DNA of 64,000 bases from Noviherbaspirillum soli (GTDB lineage: Bacteria; Pseudomonadota; Gammaproteobacteria; Burkholderiales; Burkholderiaceae_D), in contig NZ_JACYOX010000004.1 of the NCBI RefSeq assembly GCF_015352955.1, positions 1 through 64,000 on the forward strand. Direction: 5' to 3'. Of the stretch, positions 43,132 through 52,118 are shown piece after piece; position 1 is the first letter of the stretch, and the number at the start of each line of letters is the position of its first letter. Both the position numbers and the translations under genes were made by a program. Below the pieces are notes generated by a model that worked only from the letters and a program-made list of their open reading frames with translations, was not told the DNA's origin and ran no database searches.

Positions 43132-43916
43132 GCGTGAAGTACATCAGTTCGCGCGACAACCCGCTGTACAAGGAGTTGAAGCAACTGGCGACCAGTTCGC
43201 AGGCACGCCGCCGCGCCCATCGCACGCTGCTCGACGGGGTGCATCTGTGCGGCGCCTACCTGGCGCAGCGCGGCCTGCCGGCGCTGTGCGTGGCCGGGGA
43301 CAGCGCACAGTCAAATCCCGAAGTCGCGGCGCTGCTGGCGCGCTGCCGCGATGCACAGTGCGTGGTCCTGCCGGACGCGCTCTACCATGCGCTGAGCCAG
43401 GTGGAAAACGGCATCGATTTGCTGTTCGTGATCGATACGCCCCAGGCATCGCCGGCGAACGCGCTGACCGGAGATGCGGTATTGCTGGACAACCTGCAGG
43501 ATCCCGGCAACTTGGGCTCCATCCTGCGCAGCGCCGCCGCGGCCGGCATCAAGGCCGTGTACTGCAGCGCCGGCACCGCCTTCGCCTGGTCGCCGAAAGT
43601 CTTGCGGGCTGGCATGGGCGCGCATTTTGGGCTGGAAATCCATGAGCAGGTCGATCTCGCTGCGCTGATCGGTTCCAGCGCCATCCCGGTGCTGGCGACC
43701 AGTTCCCATGCCGATGCAAGGATATACGACGTCGATTTGCGGCGGAACGTCGCATGGCTGTTCGGCCATGAAGGGCAGGGCGTGTCGGAACCGTTGATGG
43801 CTCTGGCCAGCCAGCAGGTGAGCATCCCGCATCTGGGCGAGATGGAGTCGCTGAATGTCGCCGCCAGCGCTGCGATCTGCCTGTTCGAGCAGGTCAGGCA
43901 GAAAACCGCGACATGA
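43128..43916 (+). CDS. TrmH/SpoU-family RNA 2'-O-methyltransferase
   Basis: A 262-residue knotted (SPOUT) methylase. It has an N-terminal substrate-binding domain and the three SpoU motifs: [30 protein letters not shown] and [18 protein letters not shown]. The motifs show the SAM knot. RNA target (rRNA or tRNA) cannot be assigned; in this gene position many betaproteobacteria encode a RlmB-like enzyme. It is the last gene of the long lipid A/rnhB run. Confidence 0.9.
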   Translation: MSVKYISSRDNPLYKELKQLATSSQARRRAHRTLLDGVHLCGAYLAQRGLPALCVAGDSAQSNPEVAALLARCRDAQCVVLPDALYHALSQVENGIDLLFVIDTPQASPANALTGDAVLLDNLQDPGNLGSILRSAAAAGIKAVYCSAGTAFAWSPKVLRAGMGAHFGLEIHEQVDLAALIGSSAIPVLATSSHADARIYDVDLRRNVAWLFGHEGQGVSEPLMALASQQVSIPHLGEMESLNVAASAAICLFEQVRQKTAT

Positions 43917-43952
43917 TGCCCGCTGCCGCACCGGTAATCCCAGCCCAGGCGC

Positions 43953-45521
43953 CTATGACTGCGGCAAGGTGGCACGAAGGAAATCGCCTTCCCGGTTCTG
44001 GTCGAGATACTCGACCCGCAGGCGTTCTGCCTTTCCTGAATCTGGCACGCCGAAACTGACTTTCGTGATCCTGACCGCATTCTCGCCGTACGGCTCGTAT
44101 AGAAAGTCATCTGCGCTCCAGTGGCGCAGCGAATACGCTGTCTTGTCAGGGCCGATCGTCAGCGTCAGCGCATCCCCGTTCTGCACGACAGCGGCATTGC
44201 CATAGTAGTCGTTAAGGTAGTTGCCGGCATAGGCTTGCAGATCCCTGGCAGGTTCCGCTTCAGGCAATGGCTGGACATAATCGCCTGGGCCGCGCAATTC
44301 GGCCTGGAGCTTGGCCGTGAATGCACCCCTGTATAACGCCATCCAGTCCTGACTGACCGTGCCGTTCAGTGCGTAATCCATGAAGGTTTTCGCGATGCCT
44401 TCTGCTACTCCCACCGGCCAGGCGTTGGTGAGCACGACAATGCCCAGGCGCTGCTCGACGCATACTGTCACGTTGGTTGCTGCGCCGAGCATGAAACCAC
44501 CGGAGTGGCCGTTAAAGACGCGTCCGTTGGCGTCAGTATCGACAGTCCAGCCAAGGCCGTAATATGAGGACTTACCGACAGGTGACCGGACGGCCGATAG
44601 CGACTCGATCTGCGGCTGACGCGTTTGCGCAAGCTCGGCGGCGGCGACGTGGCGAACGCCGTCGAGCTGGCCATCGTTGAGAATGATCCGCAGCCAGCGT
44701 GCCATGTCAGCGATGCTGGCGCTTGCGCCCCCGGCAGGCGACTGCGCATCGGCATTACGTTCGTACTTCGCGGTATAGGTTGTGCCGTCGTCGGCCACAT
44801 GCAGCCTGGCGCGATTGCCTGAGGCGATGAAGTCCTGGTAGCGGAAGCTGGTCGAAGTCATCCCGGCCGGCTGGAACAGTCGTTGTGCGGCCAAGTTCTC
44901 CCAGGATTGCCCGGCTGCCCGCGCTGCTGCGACCGCCGCCTGGGTTAGCCCGAAATTGGTGTAGGCAAAACCGGCGCGCAGTGGCTTGTCCAGCGGCAAA
45001 TACCTGAGCCGGTAAAGAGTGGCGTCGCGATCGTAACCGATGTCTTCCAGCAGATCCCCGGCATGCTCGGACAGGCCGGAGCGGTGACAGAACATGTCAC
45101 GCAAGGTGACTTGCCGGGTCGCTACTGCATCGGCCAGTGCGAAGCCCGGCACATGCTTGGTAATCAAGTCATCCCAGCCGATCACGCCATCCCCGACCAG
45201 GCCAGCCAGCACGGTCGCGGCCATGGGCTTGGAAACCGATGCCAGCTGAAAAATGGTGTCGGTGTCGACTGCAGAGCGATGGCCCGCCTCGCGCACGCCG
45301 TAGCCTTTGAGGTGCACGACGCGGTCGTTGTGCACAACCGCAATCGCCATGCCGGGTATGCCTGACGTGCCCAGGGTCTCCGATGCAAGCTGGTCTAGCG
45401 CAAGAAGGGCGGAATGTAGCTGGTCTGGGTCGTGGGAAGTGCAGGCAGGGCAGACAGAAGCAGCGAGTAAGGACGGAATGGCTTGCAGGATGCGCCTGCG
45501 GCGCCGGGAAAAATGGTCCAT
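43953..45521 (-). CDS. Serine beta-lactamase-like hydrolase (lipoprotein)
   Basis: A 522-residue class C beta-lactamase/penicillin-binding fold protein. The active site has SxxK (Ser95 and Lys98, in ASVSKPM), the tyrosine motif YTNFG and HSGGF in place of KTG. The N-terminus has five arginines, a hydrophobic segment and cysteines in SVCPACTS, suggesting lipidation and an arginine-rich, Tat-like signal. After the hydrolase domain comes a C-terminal domain of about 130 residues ending EYLDQNREGDF. I start at the ATG at 45521 because the signal begins there. Related proteins act as esterases or D-amino peptidases; beta-lactam resistance cannot be assumed. Confidence 0.82.
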   Translation of the reverse strand: MDHFSRRRRRILQAIPSLLAASVCPACTSHDPDQLHSALLALDQLASETLGTSGIPGMAIAVVHNDRVVHLKGYGVREAGHRSAVDTDTIFQLASVSKPMAATVLAGLVGDGVIGWDDLITKHVPGFALADAVATRQVTLRDMFCHRSGLSEHAGDLLEDIGYDRDATLYRLRYLPLDKPLRAGFAYTNFGLTQAAVAAARAAGQSWENLAAQRLFQPAGMTSTSFRYQDFIASGNRARLHVADDGTTYTAKYERNADAQSPAGGASASIADMARWLRIILNDGQLDGVRHVAAAELAQTRQPQIESLSAVRSPVGKSSYYGLGWTVDTDANGRVFNGHSGGFMLGAATNVTVCVEQRLGIVVLTNAWPVGVAEGIAKTFMDYALNGTVSQDWMALYRGAFTAKLQAELRGPGDYVQPLPEAEPARDLQAYAGNYLNDYYGNAAVVQNGDALTLTIGPDKTAYSLRHWSADDFLYEPYGENAVRITKVSFGVPDSGKAERLRVEYLDQNREGDFLRATLPQS

Positions 45522-45593
45522 GGGTCCCTGATCACGACAATAAAACAAGTTCGTGGGAGAGAAGACCCTGGTGGTTCCATATGCAGCGTTGCG

Positions 45594-45947
45594 TCAGCCG
45601 GCGTTGGCGGCGTTGGTATCATCGTGAAGGGAGTACACCAGGCCCGGAGGCAGGCAGCGCTGATTGGCTGCAAGGCGAATGTCCTTGCCGGCAGCCACGT
45701 AGTCGAATTCGTAATTCTGGCCATCGATAATGGCGAACCGATAAATCGTGGTATCGCCGAGCCGGCCAATCGGATCGTACAGGCGGTCGACATGGACCGT
45801 GTTCACGCCGCGCGAACTGCGCCCGGCCGCCTTTTGCGCCGCCGTCCTTTCCAGTTCGGACTCGATCTTGCCCAATGAGTCTTTCATTACCCAGAGAAAA
45901 CAGATCAGCCCGGCCCACAGCACCAGTTCCAGAAGCACAATGTCCAT
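45594..45947 (-). CDS. Small membrane protein of unknown function
   Basis: A 117-residue protein with one N-terminal membrane segment (LLELVLWAGLICFLWVM) and a soluble part of about 90 residues. The ATG at 45947 has TGGAGG upstream. The soluble part contains VDRLYDPIGRLGDTTIYRFAI and a short, Cys-containing LAANQRCLPPGL. I do not recognise the family. It lies between the beta-lactamase-like gene and ppsR, all on the minus strand. Confidence 0.7.
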   Translation of the reverse strand: MDIVLLELVLWAGLICFLWVMKDSLGKIESELERTAAQKAAGRSSRGVNTVHVDRLYDPIGRLGDTTIYRFAIIDGQNYEFDYVAAGKDIRLAANQRCLPPGLVYSLHDDTNAANAG

Positions 45948-46042
45948 ACGTCCTCCAGACGTCGATTCCATGCTAGCAAAGACCAGCGCCGGAGGCCTTG
46001 CGCAGCCGCGTATCTGCTGCAAACTGGACGCGGATCGTGCTG

Positions 46043-46891
46043 TCAGTAGGAACGCTTATCGAGGCGAATCTCCTGCAGGATCATGGTGGCGATTTCCTCG
46101 ATGGATTTGACAGTGGAAGACATCCACCGTATCCCTTCGCGCCGCATCATATTTTCCGCTTCGTTGACTTCGTACCGGCAATTTTCCAGCGCCGCATACT
46201 TGCTGCCTGGCCGGCGCTCGTTGCGCACCTCGGCCAGCCGCTCCGGGGCAATCGACAGGCCGAAGATCTTGGACTTGAACTGCACCAGGTTGCCAGGCAG
46301 CCTGCCGCGCTCGAAATCTTCCGGAATCAGCGGATAGTTGGCTGCCTTGATGCCGTATTGCATCGCCAGATACAGGCTGGTCGGGGTTTTCCCGGAGCGC
46401 GACACGCCAACCAGGATCACGTCGGCCATCGCCAGGTTCTTGTCGGACTGGCCATCGTCATGCGCCAGAGAGAAGTTGATCGCCTCGATCCGGTTCTTGT
46501 ATTCGTCCGAATCCGCAATGTTATGGCTGCGACCGATTGTGTGGCTGGACTTGATGCCCAGTTCCTGTTCCAGCGGTTCGACGAAGGTATGGATCAGGTC
46601 CATATGCATGCCGCTGGAACGCCGCACCACGGCCGACAGGTCGGCCTTGACCAGCGTCGAGAACACGATGGGACGCTTGCCGTCGGCGGCGCAGCATTCG
46701 TTGATGCGGCGCACCGCGTCGTATGCCTTTTCCAGCGTATCGATGAACGGCAGCCGGATCTGGCGGAAGCGCAGCTCGAACTGCGTCAGCACCGAATGTC
46801 CGAAGGTCTCGGCCGTGATGCCGGTGCCGTCGGAGACAAAAAACACGGTGCGTTCGGCTGCTGGCAGGTGGGGAGAGACGATATCGCGCAT
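46043..46891 (-). CDS. ppsR: PEP synthase regulatory protein (kinase/pyrophosphorylase)
   Basis: PpsR both inactivates and reactivates PEP synthase by ADP-dependent phosphorylation and phosphate-dependent dephosphorylation of a threonine next to the catalytic histidine. The 282-residue protein (DUF299) has the P-loop [14 protein letters not shown] and the N-terminal [18 protein letters not shown] chose the ATG at 46891; upstream residues are not family-like. It is divergent from ppsA, its target, which confirms the call. Confidence 0.95.
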   Translation of the reverse strand: MRDIVSPHLPAAERTVFFVSDGTGITAETFGHSVLTQFELRFRQIRLPFIDTLEKAYDAVRRINECCAADGKRPIVFSTLVKADLSAVVRRSSGMHMDLIHTFVEPLEQELGIKSSHTIGRSHNIADSDEYKNRIEAINFSLAHDDGQSDKNLAMADVILVGVSRSGKTPTSLYLAMQYGIKAANYPLIPEDFERGRLPGNLVQFKSKIFGLSIAPERLAEVRNERRPGSKYAALENCRYEVNEAENMMRREGIRWMSSTVKSIEEIATMILQEIRLDKRSY

Positions 46892-47055
46892 GGGAGACTT
46901 TGATGGAAAGAGTGAATTGTCGAGAGTGCAAGCCAAAAATCCGGCCGCGCCTGTAAAATGCGGCAAATGAAAACCGCGCAGACCCGCAGAAGAATACCAA
47001 AATCCCCCGGATGCGACGGCGCACGTCCCGATTTCCCATCAAACCAGAGGTTGTT

Positions 47056-49485
47056 ATGTCCAATGCAGCAAACCAGGGGGGCTCCCCGGAGGCCACCTAC
47101 GTAGCATCGTTTGAAGAACTCAGGATGACCGACGTCGAGTCGGTCGGCGGCAAGAATGCATCGCTGGGCGAGATGATCAGTCAGCTCGCCGGCGCCGGCG
47201 TTCGCGTGCCGACGGGTTTTGCCACCACCGCGCAGGCCTTCCGCGATTTTCTGTCCCATAGCGAAGTCGGCGGTGTTTCTCTCGCGCAACGCATCGAGGA
47301 TCGCCTGGCCGGCCTGAACATCGACGACGTGCGCTCGCTCGCCGCCGCCGGCGCCGAGATCCGCCAGTGGATCATCGACACCCCATTCCAGCCGCGTCTG
47401 CAGCAGGAAATCACCCAGTTCTACGAGCGCCTGGTTGCCGATTCCACAGCGGAAATGTCGTTCGCCGTCCGCTCTTCGGCAACCGCGGAAGACCTGCCGG
47501 ATGCGTCCTTCGCCGGTCAGCAGGAAACCTTCCTGAACGTGGTCGGCATCGACAACGTGCTGGAAGCAATGAAGCATGTCTTCGCGTCGCTGTATAACGA
47601 CCGCGCGATCTCCTACCGGGTCCACAAGGGCTTCACCCATGCGGAAGTGGCCCTGTCGGCCGGCGTGCAGCGCATGGTCCGTTCCGATGTCGGCGCCGCC
47701 GGCGTGATGTTTACGATGGACACCGAATCCGGTTTCCGCGACGTGGTCTTCATTACCTCCAGCTATGGCCTGGGCGAGACCGTGGTGCAGGGCGCCGTCA
47801 ACCCGGACGAATTCTATGTCCACAAGCCGATGCTGGCGCAGGGCAAGCTGCCCATCATCCGCCGCAACATCGGTTCCAAGATGATCAAGATGGAATTCAC
47901 CGGCGAAGCCAAGGCGGGCCGTTCGGTGCGCACGGTGGATGTGCCGATCGAGATGCGCAACCGCTATTCGCTGAACGATGAGGAAATCGTCGAACTGGCC
48001 AAGTATGCGGTGATCATCGAGAAGCACTATGGCCGCCCGATGGATATCGAATGGGGCAAGGATGGCCGCGACGGCAAGCTCTACATCCTGCAGGCGCGTC
48101 CGGAAACCGTGAAGTCGCAACAGAAATCCACTGATGCCCAGCAGCGCTACAAGTTGAAGGGCAGCAGCGTGGTGCTGACCTCGGGCCGAGCGATTGGCCA
48201 GAAGATCGGCGCCGGCCCGGTCCGCGTGATCCGCGATCCGTCGGAAATGGAGCGGGTGCAGCCGGGCGACGTGCTGGTGGCCGACATGACCGATCCCAAC
48301 TGGGAGCCGGTGATGAAGCGCGCCTCGGCCATCGTCACCAACCGTGGCGGCCGCACCTGCCACGCCGCCATCATCGCCCGTGAACTGGGCGTGCCGGCGG
48401 TGGTTGGCTGCGGTGACGCAACCGACGTGCTGATCGACGGCAATCTGGTCACCGTGTCCTGCGCCGAAGGCGATGAAGGACGGATCTATGATGGCCTGCT
48501 GGAAACCGAAGTGACCGAGGTGATGCGCGGCGAACTGCCGGAACTGCCGGTGAAGATCAGCCTGAACGTCGGCAATCCGCAGCTGGCATTCGACTTCCAG
48601 TCGGTGCCGAACGCCGGCGTCGGCCTGGCGCGCCTGGAATTCATCATCAACAACAATATCGGCGTCCATCCGAAGGCCATTCTGGAATACCCGAACATCG
48701 ATGCATCGCTGAAGAAGGCGGTGGAGTCGGTGGCGCGCGGCCATGCATCGCCCAAGGCGTTCTACGTCGACAAGCTGGCCGAGGGCGTGGCCACGATTGC
48801 GGCGGCATTCTGGCCCAAGCCGGTGATCGTTCGCCTGTCCGACTTCAAATCGAATGAATACAAGAAGCTGATCGGCGGCTCGCGCTATGAGCCGGACGAG
48901 GAAAATCCGATGCTGGGTTTCCGCGGCGCGGCCCGCTACCTGGCCGAGGATTTCGCCGAATCGTTCGAGATGGAATGCGCGGCGATGAAGCGGGTGCGCG
49001 AGGACATGGGCCTGACCAACGTCGAGATCATGGTGCCCTTCGTGCGCACCCTCGGCCAGGCGCAGAAGGTCATCGACCTGCTGGGCAAGAATGGCCTGCG
49101 TCGCGGCGAAAACGGCCTGCGCCTGATCATGATGTGCGAAGTGCCTTCCAATGCCATCCTGGCCGATGAGTTCCTGGAATATTTCGACGGCTTCTCGATC
49201 GGATCCAACGACCTGACCCAGCTGACCCTGGGCCTGGACCGCGATTCCGGCATGGCGCTGCTGGCTGCGGACTTCGACGAGCGCGATCCGGCGGTGATGG
49301 CCATGCTGTCGCGTGCGATCGGCGCCTGCCGCAAGCAGGGCAAATATGTCGGCATCTGCGGCCAGGGCCCGTCCGACCATCCGGACTTCGCCGAGTGGCT
49401 GATGAAGGAAGGCATTACTTCCATCTCGCTCAACCCGGACTCGGTTGTCGATACCTGGCAGAACCTGGCCAAACGCCTCGGTTGA
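47056..49485 (+). CDS. ppsA: Phosphoenolpyruvate synthase
   Basis: PpsA makes phosphoenolpyruvate from pyruvate and ATP for gluconeogenesis. The 809-residue protein has the N-terminal ATP-grasp part ([32 protein letters not shown]). The swivelling phosphohistidine domain has [15 protein letters not shown], and the C-terminal PEP/pyruvate barrel has [14 protein letters not shown] and [15 protein letters not shown]. The ATG at 47056 follows AGAGG. It is divergent from ppsR. A strong hairpin lies downstream, before nfeD. Confidence 0.97.
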   Translation: MSNAANQGGSPEATYVASFEELRMTDVESVGGKNASLGEMISQLAGAGVRVPTGFATTAQAFRDFLSHSEVGGVSLAQRIEDRLAGLNIDDVRSLAAAGAEIRQWIIDTPFQPRLQQEITQFYERLVADSTAEMSFAVRSSATAEDLPDASFAGQQETFLNVVGIDNVLEAMKHVFASLYNDRAISYRVHKGFTHAEVALSAGVQRMVRSDVGAAGVMFTMDTESGFRDVVFITSSYGLGETVVQGAVNPDEFYVHKPMLAQGKLPIIRRNIGSKMIKMEFTGEAKAGRSVRTVDVPIEMRNRYSLNDEEIVELAKYAVIIEKHYGRPMDIEWGKDGRDGKLYILQARPETVKSQQKSTDAQQRYKLKGSSVVLTSGRAIGQKIGAGPVRVIRDPSEMERVQPGDVLVADMTDPNWEPVMKRASAIVTNRGGRTCHAAIIARELGVPAVVGCGDATDVLIDGNLVTVSCAEGDEGRIYDGLLETEVTEVMRGELPELPVKISLNVGNPQLAFDFQSVPNAGVGLARLEFIINNNIGVHPKAILEYPNIDASLKKAVESVARGHASPKAFYVDKLAEGVATIAAAFWPKPVIVRLSDFKSNEYKKLIGGSRYEPDEENPMLGFRGAARYLAEDFAESFEMECAAMKRVREDMGLTNVEIMVPFVRTLGQAQKVIDLLGKNGLRRGENGLRLIMMCEVPSNAILADEFLEYFDGFSIGSNDLTQLTLGLDRDSGMALLAADFDERDPAVMAMLSRAIGACRKQGKYVGICGQGPSDHPDFAEWLMKEGITSISLNPDSVVDTWQNLAKRLG

Positions 49486-49518
49486 GTGGTGAATTAGGCA
49501 CAGTCTGCCGGAAAAGAG

Positions 49519-49547
49519 TTGCTGACAAAAAACTCATCCGCTAGACT
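49519..49547 (+). promoter_or_regulatory. Promoter for the nfeD-qmcA pair
   Basis: TTGCTG (49519-49524) and TAGACT (49542-49547) are spaced by exactly 17 bases, a good sigma70 arrangement. Transcripts would start near 49554, about 100 bases before nfeD, and would pass through the hairpin at 49605-49640. Confidence 0.55.
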
Positions 49548-49604
49548 GGCCTTCATTCCAGCCGGATAACAACCAACAACAAAGTTTCTTGCTGTTTTCT
49601 CATG

Positions 49605-49640
49605 CCCCTGCAACCATACGGTTCCAGGGGTTTCTTATTT
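49605..49640 (+). terminator. Intrinsic terminator or attenuator upstream of nfeD
   Basis: CCCCTG/CAGGGG and, inside, AACC/GGTT around ATAC form a nearly perfect 11-bp stem, followed by TTTCTTATTT. It lies 120 bases past the ppsA stop and only a few bases before the nfeD ribosome-binding site (GGGAG). It probably ends ppsA transcripts, but transcripts from the promoter at 49519 must cross it too. Confidence 0.75.
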
Positions 49641-49655
49641 CCAATGGGAGAAAAT

Positions 49656-50075
49656 ATGACGGCCTGGATGGTATGGCTGGCCTTGGCCGGCACGCTGGTC
49701 ATTCTTGAAATGTTTTCCGGCACGTTTTACTTACTCATGATTGCGCTTGGCATGGCGGCCGGCGCTTTGGCCGCCTTGCTCGGCCTGTCAGCTGAAGTGC
49801 AGGTCCTCCTGGCGGCCCTGGTCGGCGCCGCGGCTGCGCTGGCATTGCGCCGGCGCCGTCCGCGGAAGAACGACGCGGCGCGCGACCCCAACATCAATCT
49901 CGACATTGGCCAGAGCCTGCATGTCAGCCACTGGCATGAAGGAACGGCAAGGGCCATGTACCGTGGCGCCCTGTGGGATGTGGAACTGGCCCATGGCGCG
50001 CATCCGAGAACGGGGCAGTTCGTCATACGCGAGGTCCGCGGCAGCCGTCTCATCGTCAGCAATCAACCGGAGTAA
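49656..50075 (+). CDS. NfeD-like membrane protein
   Basis: A 139-residue protein of the NfeD family, partners of SPFH/stomatin-type proteins. Two or three membrane segments (residues 3-62) and a basic stretch (RRRRPRK) are followed by a small soluble OB-like domain (SLHVSHWHEGTARAMYRG, TGQFVIREVRGSRLIVSN). The ATG at 49656 has GGGAG six bases upstream. It lies six bases before the SPFH gene, the usual pairing. Confidence 0.87.
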   Translation: MTAWMVWLALAGTLVILEMFSGTFYLLMIALGMAAGALAALLGLSAEVQVLLAALVGAAAALALRRRRPRKNDAARDPNINLDIGQSLHVSHWHEGTARAMYRGALWDVELAHGAHPRTGQFVIREVRGSRLIVSNQPE

Positions 50076-50081
50076 GCACTC

Positions 50082-50639
50082 ATGGAAATCACGTTTGGCT
50101 CTTTGACCCTGGTCTTTTTCATTCTCGCCGTCGTCTTCGTGATCAAGACCATCAAGGTCGTGCCGCAGCAGCATGCCTGGGTGGTGGAGCGCCTGGGCAA
50201 GTATCACGCGATACTCGGGCCTGGCCTCAATATCGTGATTCCCTTCATCGACCGGGTGGCCTACAAGCACATCCTGAAGGAGATCCCGCTGGATGTGCCG
50301 CCCCAGGTCTGCATCACGCGAGACAACACCCAGCTGCAGGTGGACGGCATCCTGTATTTCCAGGTGACCGATCCGATGCGCGCTTCCTATGGCTCCTCGA
50401 ACTATGTCGCCGCGATCACCCAGCTGGCGCAGACCACGCTGCGCTCCGTGATCGGTCGCATGGAACTGGACAAGACTTTCGAGGAGCGCGAGCACATCAA
50501 TACCGCCATCGTCAATGCGATCGACGAGTCGGCGGCGAACTGGGGCGTGAAGGTATTGCGCTACGATTATGGCTGGAAGGCGAAAATGGGCTCGATCGTT
50601 TTGGGTAGGACAGCGTACGAAAGTTTCTTTGTTGCATAA
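50082..50639 (+). pseudogene. qmcA: QmcA-like SPFH/band 7 protein, truncated by island insertion
   Basis: The first 161 residues are a typical QmcA/stomatin-like protein: one N-terminal membrane segment, then the SPFH domain (VERLGKYHAILGPGLNIVIPF, LQVDGILYFQVTDP, ITQLAQTTLRSVIGRMELD, NWGVKVLRY). At about 50565 the homology stops within the stretch where relatives continue with the C-terminal coiled coil. The next 24 residues (from DYGWKAKM to SFFVA) are read from the inserted DNA. Full-length relatives have around 300 residues, so the scaffold-forming part is missing. The lost 3' part is not found up to 64000. The truncated product may be made but is probably unable to oligomerise normally. 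Confidence 0.85.
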
Positions 50640-50699
50640 AATCAAGGTTGGCCGGGTTGCGATTTGCAACGCAAAGACGAACAATAATAGTCATTCCGC

Positions 50700-52118
50700 T
50701 TAAAAACTATCTAATTCGTCATCTTCCATATTATTCCGCTCGTAACCATTATCCGGTTTTTTAGGCATTTGCAAACGTTTCTCCCTCAGCGAAAGCTCAG
50801 CTTCTTTCAACGCAATGCGATTTTCTCGTAATTCAAGTTCCGTGCGTCTTTTGGCGATCGTCGCCTCGTCAGTCTCAGCTTCGACTGCATTCAGTGCATA
50901 AATATATGCCTCTTGAGAGGCCATGCTGGAATGTCCGAGTTTTCTGGCAACTGCCATTTGCACGCCGTCTTTAGTTACCATTCCACCAGCTTCACGTGTT
51001 CTTCTTATTGTGTCCACGCCTTCTTGATTTGCGCGTGCGCGTCTTATCGCAGGAGCGCCAGTTCTTCGTACAGTAATTCCAGCTTTCCTAAATCCTTTTC
51101 GGATAATTTCACGCATTGCTTTGGCGGTCATTGCCTTCCCTGTTTTAGAGTTAAGAAAGACAGCATCGTCTACTAAGGAATCATTTACGCCAAGAGTGGT
51201 AAGTAAGTCTGCCCGTGGACCATCTATGAATTTCCGTATCTCCAAGCAAAGCGAATAACTCAGCATAAAAGTATTTTGGTAGCCCAGTTTTTGCATGAAC
51301 GGCCTTACTGGAAACTCTTTTGCGGTATTGGTCTCCCGTTCTAACTCGGCGAGCGGAGGGATTTGTGACGTCGTTAATGAATTTGCAGACTCTGCTCGCA
51401 AAGCGGTTTCTCGCAGGATAGCGATAAAGAGTGAGTCCCGCTCAGCTATGAAAAGGCTCTCGGTACTTTGCGTTACTATCGTATTTAAAAGATTAAGTTC
51501 ATTGTCCGTTGGGAAATGCTTAATGGTCTTTCTTGATATGGGTACCGGTAATGTGAGGGGCCTGTAAAGAACCGATCTCACTTTTTTTGAAAGTTTATTA
51601 GGCTGGGTACGCGAGCTTTTATGATTTAGTACCCCTTTGCTATCTTTGTCGGTCGAAAGCAGAGTGTCAATTCGACATCTTGGCCCTATTACATCAGAGA
51701 CCATCTTCTCGGATTGAGCCCATTCATAGAAATCGTAAATGGCATGAATTTTTCGGTTCACATTAAGGTTCGCACCAGCTTCATCAATTTGTTCATATTT
51801 TTGATTTGCTTGCCAGGCCTTGACCTTCAAAACCTCTTTCTCTATAAATTCTAGGAAACGCTCATCGTTAAAGCTTTTCCAGTCGATCTTGTACTTATAC
51901 AAGTAGGTTGCGAAAGCCTTGAGGTCACGGGCACGTGCATCAAACGTGTTTTTATTCGTCTCTTTCGATTGGCGTTTTGGTTTGGCGAAATCCAACATGT
52001 AATCATTGAGCCAGACCAACAGTTCACCATCAGAAGTGAAATATACGGGAAGCTTATACGACGTGAATAAGTCTTTTCCAACCCATACCAACTCAATGCC
52101 GATTTCTTCGCTAGCCAT
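50700..52118 (-). CDS. Tyrosine-type site-specific integrase with C-terminal coiled coil
   Basis: A 472-residue recombinase, the gene nearest the left end of the island. An N-terminal core-binding (SAM-like) domain (about 25-135) contains ARARDLKAFATYLYKYKID. The catalytic domain has box I arginine in RETALRAES (about 233), a box II-like RRAR near 354 in place of the usual HxxR, and LGHSSMASQEAYIY (about 390-406) with the likely nucleophilic tyrosine. The last 60 residues are a charged coiled coil (RRTELELRENRIALKEAEL), unusual for simple integrases and possibly for contact with the partner proteins. It overlaps the helicase gene by eight bases. Low GC confirms foreign origin. Confidence 0.85.
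   Translation of the reverse strand: MASEEIGIELVWVGKDLFTSYKLPVYFTSDGELLVWLNDYMLDFAKPKRQSKETNKNTFDARARDLKAFATYLYKYKIDWKSFNDERFLEFIEKEVLKVKAWQANQKYEQIDEAGANLNVNRKIHAIYDFYEWAQSEKMVSDVIGPRCRIDTLLSTDKDSKGVLNHKSSRTQPNKLSKKVRSVLYRPLTLPVPISRKTIKHFPTDNELNLLNTIVTQSTESLFIAERDSLFIAILRETALRAESANSLTTSQIPPLAELERETNTAKEFPVRPFMQKLGYQNTFMLSYSLCLEIRKFIDGPRADLLTTLGVNDSLVDDAVFLNSKTGKAMTAKAMREIIRKGFRKAGITVRRTGAPAIRRARANQEGVDTIRRTREAGGMVTKDGVQMAVARKLGHSSMASQEAYIYALNAVEAETDEATIAKRRTELELRENRIALKEAELSLREKRLQMPKKPDNGYERNNMEDDELDSF

Noticed and set aside
46786-49380. 864-codon open frame on the minus strand opposite ppsA
   Set aside because: Shadow of ppsA; the plus-strand protein has all catalytic motifs of PEP synthase.
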